DNA from: Methanocorpusculum sp.
Lineage (GTDB): Archaea > Halobacteriota > Methanomicrobia > Methanomicrobiales > Methanocorpusculaceae
Direction: 5' to 3'
Length of the DNA stretch: 6,284 nt
NCBI GenBank assembly: GCA_017622255.1
Contig: JAGARL010000247.1
Coordinates: 1-6,284, forward strand
Shown here: one piece after another, positions 3,903 through 6,284 of the stretch
Position numbering within the stretch: the first letter of the stretch is position 1
Layout of the letters: each line of letters opens with the position of its first letter
Notes under the pieces: model-generated
Databases searched by the model: none
What the model saw: the letters and a program-made list of their open reading frames with translations, nothing else
Told to the model about the DNA's origin: nothing
Made by a program: the position numbers and the translations under genes

Positions 3903-4828
3903 TCCTGCTCCTTTGCAAGCTGGAGAACTGCATAGGCAGGAAGAGCATCCGCGTGAATTCCGGTCGCGGCGGTTAAATCAATGCCTCCGACCAGCGGGGC
4001 AAAGGTTGGAGAACCGATTCCGCCGACAAGGATAGTGTCTGCGTTCGATGCGGCTTTTGCTTTCGCCACCGCATCACAGACCAGCTTCTGCTGTGCGCTG
4101 CAGAATGCTTTTGCGATTGCAAGCGCTCCTTCCTCGCCGATTTCCTCTAAATCGGCACAGACCGTCCGTGCAAGACGGCGCAGGCATGCCTCGCGGGAAA
4201 CCTCTTTTCCGTCCGGGGTTGCGGCAGAGTACTCCTCATCTCCGATGTATCCTAAGACATAGTTTGCATCCCCGCTGCAGGCAAAGTACTCAGTAGAGAA
4301 AGGTGTAACCTTTCCATCAATTACTGCCTCGGATGCAAGTGTTGCAACCGGAGTTCGAAGCATTCCGGTATAGACCAGATATCCTGCCTGCAGGCGGAGG
4401 GTATCGGTCATGCCGATGAGCTTTTCGAAATCGGCAAACGGCACAATATCAGCGGTGGTGCTTCCGATATCCAGCATCATACCGTTTGGATACTGCTGTT
4501 TCAGATAGGCAACAGAGGCAAGCCAGTTTGCGGCGGCAAGTTCGCGGCAGGCTTCGGTGTGGAATTTGCCGTCCATGCCGTAAAAAATTGCGTTCGGGAA
4601 GGACTTCTTTACCGCATTGACGATAAAGGCAATTCCTTCGTTCTTGTCAAAGAAACCGTCTGCAAGCTCTCCGCTCATGACAACCGCGGCATTGTCTGCA
4701 CCGGCTTCCTTGTACTCTGCAATGATTTCTGCAAGCGGTGACTCTTTCCAGAGCGGGCAATAGTGAATGTGGACACCGGATTCGTCAACAATTTTCAGAT
4801 TGGCGCCGCCGACGTCGATTCCAATCAT
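3899..4828 (-). CDS. mfnF: Methanofuran biosynthesis protein MfnF (APMF-Glu synthase)
   Basis: The 309-residue product belongs to the hydantoinase/oxoprolinase-like ASKHA family, long annotated as an 'H4MPT-linked C1 transfer pathway protein'. In Methanocaldococcus the homologue joins gamma-glutamyltyramine to the diphosphate of 5-(aminomethyl)-3-furanmethanol, giving APMF-Glu, the methanofuran core, with release of diphosphate. Visible motifs are the first phosphate loop IGIDVGGANLK (2-12), MSGELADGF (51-59), the second phosphate-binding segment LDIGSTTADIVP (119-130), YTGMLRTPV (153-161) and the late glycine-rich LVGGIGSPTF (267-276). No membrane segment is present. The start overlaps the mfnD stop by 4 nt (ATGA), and the stop overlaps surE in the same way, so the gene sits inside a coupled operon. 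Because MfnD supplies its substrate, the pairing itself supports the assignment. Confidence 0.9.
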   Translation of the reverse strand: MIGIDVGGANLKIVDESGVHIHYCPLWKESPLAEIIAEYKEAGADNAAVVMSGELADGFFDKNEGIAFIVNAVKKSFPNAIFYGMDGKFHTEACRELAAANWLASVAYLKQQYPNGMMLDIGSTTADIVPFADFEKLIGMTDTLRLQAGYLVYTGMLRTPVATLASEAVIDGKVTPFSTEYFACSGDANYVLGYIGDEEYSAATPDGKEVSREACLRRLARTVCADLEEIGEEGALAIAKAFCSAQQKLVCDAVAKAKAASNADTILVGGIGSPTFAPLVGGIDLTAATGIHADALPAYAVLQLAKEQE

Positions 4829-5730
4829 TCTACGACAACTCCGCCTGCGGCATCGTACTTTGCGGTCTTTCCGTTGTAGTGCACACCTTCCGGCGGGAGG
4901 CCGACGGTTGCCTTGAGAAGAACCTCTGCAATCTCCTCTTCAATGACTTCCACAATACCAACCAGGCTCATGGTTGGTCTGGAGTTTACGTCAACAACGT
5001 AAATCTCATCTGCGACGACCATATCGATTCCGGTGTATCCCTGACAGCCGAGCGTCTCGATGGTCTTTTTGGCGACCTCGATCATCTCAGCCTCGCGCTC
5101 CGGGTGAACCGGGGTAACGCCTCCCTCGTAGACGAAGTTTCCGTTCTCGTCAGGGTAGGAGTTCTGCTTGTTGATAGTAAGGAATACCGGCGGCAGTCCG
5201 CTGTAGAATCCGCATGCTTCACCAACAACACGGCTTCCGACAATGCTTACGCTGTAGTGCTCGCCTTCGATGTACTCAACAGACATCTCGCCTTCTTTTG
5301 GCTCTTCACCGTCTTTTGCGATGCGGACACCGTTTGAGCCTTCGCCTTTAATCGGCTTGATGACTCTCTTTCCGGCAAAGTCAGTGCCGACCTCTTTTGG
5401 AACGCGGATGCCGACGTTTGCAAGAAGCTTGGAGGAGAGACGCTTGCTTGCACAGACGGCAACGGCTGTACTGTCAGTACCAATATTGTGCGTTGCAAGC
5501 TCTAAGGTGTGGGTGAATTTGGAGAGCAGTGCATCCGGGGCGATGACAATTCCGTAGTCGCATTCCGGAGCTAAGCGTTCAATTTCCGCATTGAAGTCTC
5601 CGCCGTCGGGGAGGATGACTTCATGTCCGCAGTTCTCAAAGCTCTTTTTCAGAGCCGATACCATGGCCCGTCCCTCCGGTGCGAGGTGCGGGTCGTGGAA
5701 GGTGGTGTACTCGGCGATTAAGACTTTCAT
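4825..5730 (-). CDS. mfnD: Tyramine-L-glutamate ligase MfnD (ATP-grasp)
   Basis: The 301-residue product is an ATP-grasp enzyme. MfnD couples the gamma-carboxylate of glutamate to tyramine with ATP, forming gamma-glutamyltyramine for methanofuran. The N-terminal domain starts MKVLIAEYTTFHDPHLAPEG, a block typical of this group. The ATP-grasp part shows K125 and the flexible loop IKGEGSNGV (127-135), acidic residues at 152-157 (VEYIEGEH) expected to contact the adenine/ribose, and the metal site GIDMVV (234-239) plus VVDVNSRPT (245-253), where D247 and N249 are the expected Mg ligands. The ATG lies only 2 nt after the mrp stop; no strong Shine-Dalgarno sequence is seen, so it probably depends on the upstream gene for translation. 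Other small-molecule ATP-grasp ligases are possible, but the adjacent mfnF makes MfnD the best call. Confidence 0.9.
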   Translation of the reverse strand: MKVLIAEYTTFHDPHLAPEGRAMVSALKKSFENCGHEVILPDGGDFNAEIERLAPECDYGIVIAPDALLSKFTHTLELATHNIGTDSTAVAVCASKRLSSKLLANVGIRVPKEVGTDFAGKRVIKPIKGEGSNGVRIAKDGEEPKEGEMSVEYIEGEHYSVSIVGSRVVGEACGFYSGLPPVFLTINKQNSYPDENGNFVYEGGVTPVHPEREAEMIEVAKKTIETLGCQGYTGIDMVVADEIYVVDVNSRPTMSLVGIVEVIEEEIAEVLLKATVGLPPEGVHYNGKTAKYDAAGGVVVE

Positions 5731-5732
5731 AC

Positions 5733-6284
5733 TTATTCTTCGCGTTTTTCAACTTCGGCGATGAGGTTTTCCATGACCTTGTCAACAGCTTCCCAGGTTG
5801 GGTTCTTGTCCTGTCCCGGTTTTCTGATAATGAACGGTCTTCCCTCGTCTCCGGCCTTTCTCATCTCGATATCAATTGGGATAGCACCAAGGTACGGGAC
5901 TTCGTATTTTTCGGCTGCTTTGACTCCTCCGCCTTTTCCAAAGACTTCGAGGATTTCTCCGCAGTGCGGGCAGACGAGACCGGACATATTCTCGATGATT
6001 CCGAGCACTGGAAGGTCCATCATTTCGATGAACTTGATTGCTTTGGTGGAGTCAAGAACTGCAACATCCTGCGGAGTGGTGACGATTACTGCTCCTTCGA
6101 CGTTTGGTGCAAACTGCACAATATTCAGGGCCTCGTCTCCGGTTCCCGGCGGAAGGTCGACAACAAGGTAGTCAAGCTCTCCCCAGTCAACGTCGCCTAA
6201 GAACTGCTGGATTGCTGCGGCCTTCATCGGACCTCTCCAGACAACCGGGCTGTCGGTCTCGTTTAAGAGCAGTGCCATGGAGAC
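5733..6284 (-). CDS. mrp: Mrp/NBP35-family Fe-S carrier ATPase, C-terminal part
   Basis: The frame is open to the right edge, giving 184 visible residues; about 100 N-terminal residues with the Walker A loop lie beyond the window. The in-frame ATG at 6278 is internal, since the family sequence continues before it. Mrp/ApbC proteins are P-loop ATPases that bind and pass on [4Fe-4S] clusters. Visible family blocks are SPVVWRGPMK, the switch II/Walker B-like DYLVVDLPPGTGDEAL, IVTTPQDVAVLD, and IENMSGLVCPHCGE, whose CPHC supplies the cluster-binding cysteines. GGGVKAAEKYEVPYLGAIPID follows. The protein is cytoplasmic. As the first visible gene of the operon it precedes mfnD by 2 nt. Formylmethanofuran dehydrogenase and other methanogenesis enzymes are rich in Fe-S clusters, so a shared expression logic is possible, but a direct role in methanofuran synthesis is not known. 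Confidence 0.95.
   Translation of the reverse strand, partial: VSMALLLNETDSPVVWRGPMKAAAIQQFLGDVDWGELDYLVVDLPPGTGDEALNIVQFAPNVEGAVIVTTPQDVAVLDSTKAIKFIEMMDLPVLGIIENMSGLVCPHCGEILEVFGKGGGVKAAEKYEVPYLGAIPIDIEMRKAGDEGRPFIIRKPGQDKNPTWEAVDKVMENLIAEVEKREE

Noticed and set aside
5270..6200. Several long + strand frames opposite mfnD and mrp (also opposite mfnF and surE)
   Set aside because: They are antisense shadows of strongly supported genes, with no family similarity and biased, low-complexity composition.

Overview
The window looks like chromosomal DNA of a methanogenic archaeon, most likely of the Methanomicrobiales (Methanocorpusculum-like; the genus is a guess from protein style and moderate GC). 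The firmest evidence is two adjacent methanofuran biosynthesis genes, mfnD and mfnF. Supporting signs are TATA boxes about 26-30 nt upstream of leaderless starts, oligo-T terminators, tRNAs without encoded CCA, and ATGA gene overlaps.

Layout, left half (+ strand): the 3' end of a DUF3089-type alpha/beta-hydrolase-like gene (1-416) ends in a hairpin/oligo-T terminator. A 244-nt spacer follows, holding a possible 52-codon ORF, and then a four-helix membrane protein of unknown function (661-1137). Next comes a membrane-anchored regulator with two cytoplasmic winged-helix domains (1239-2006). The last two genes each have their own TATA box placed for a leaderless transcript.

Middle: tRNA-Gln(UUG) on the - strand (2087-2159) and tRNA-Leu(UAA) on the + strand (2801-2885) are transcribed away from each other. 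Between them lie about 640 nt without a convincing gene. This stretch is AT-rich in its first half, full of inverted repeats, and contains a possible 71-codon ORF, a degenerate tRNA-like element and two copies of a hairpin repeat with compensatory base changes. Downstream of tRNA-Leu, an array of alternating repeats (2886-3084) fills the convergent gap before the next operon. Three of its units fold into the same hairpin design.

Right half (- strand): one tightly packed operon, in transcription order mrp (5' end outside the window), mfnD, mfnF, surE. Gaps are +2, -4 and -4 nt, and oligo-T runs follow surE. MfnD makes gamma-glutamyltyramine, and MfnF joins it to the furan diphosphate to form the APMF-Glu core of methanofuran, the first C1 carrier of methanogenesis from CO2. 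Mrp (Fe-S carrier/insertion ATPase) and SurE (nucleotide/phosphate-ester phosphatase) are co-transcribed with them but have no established role in that pathway.

No mobile-element gene, CRISPR array or obvious defence system is visible. The least explained sequence is the tRNA-flanking repeat material between 2160 and 3107.
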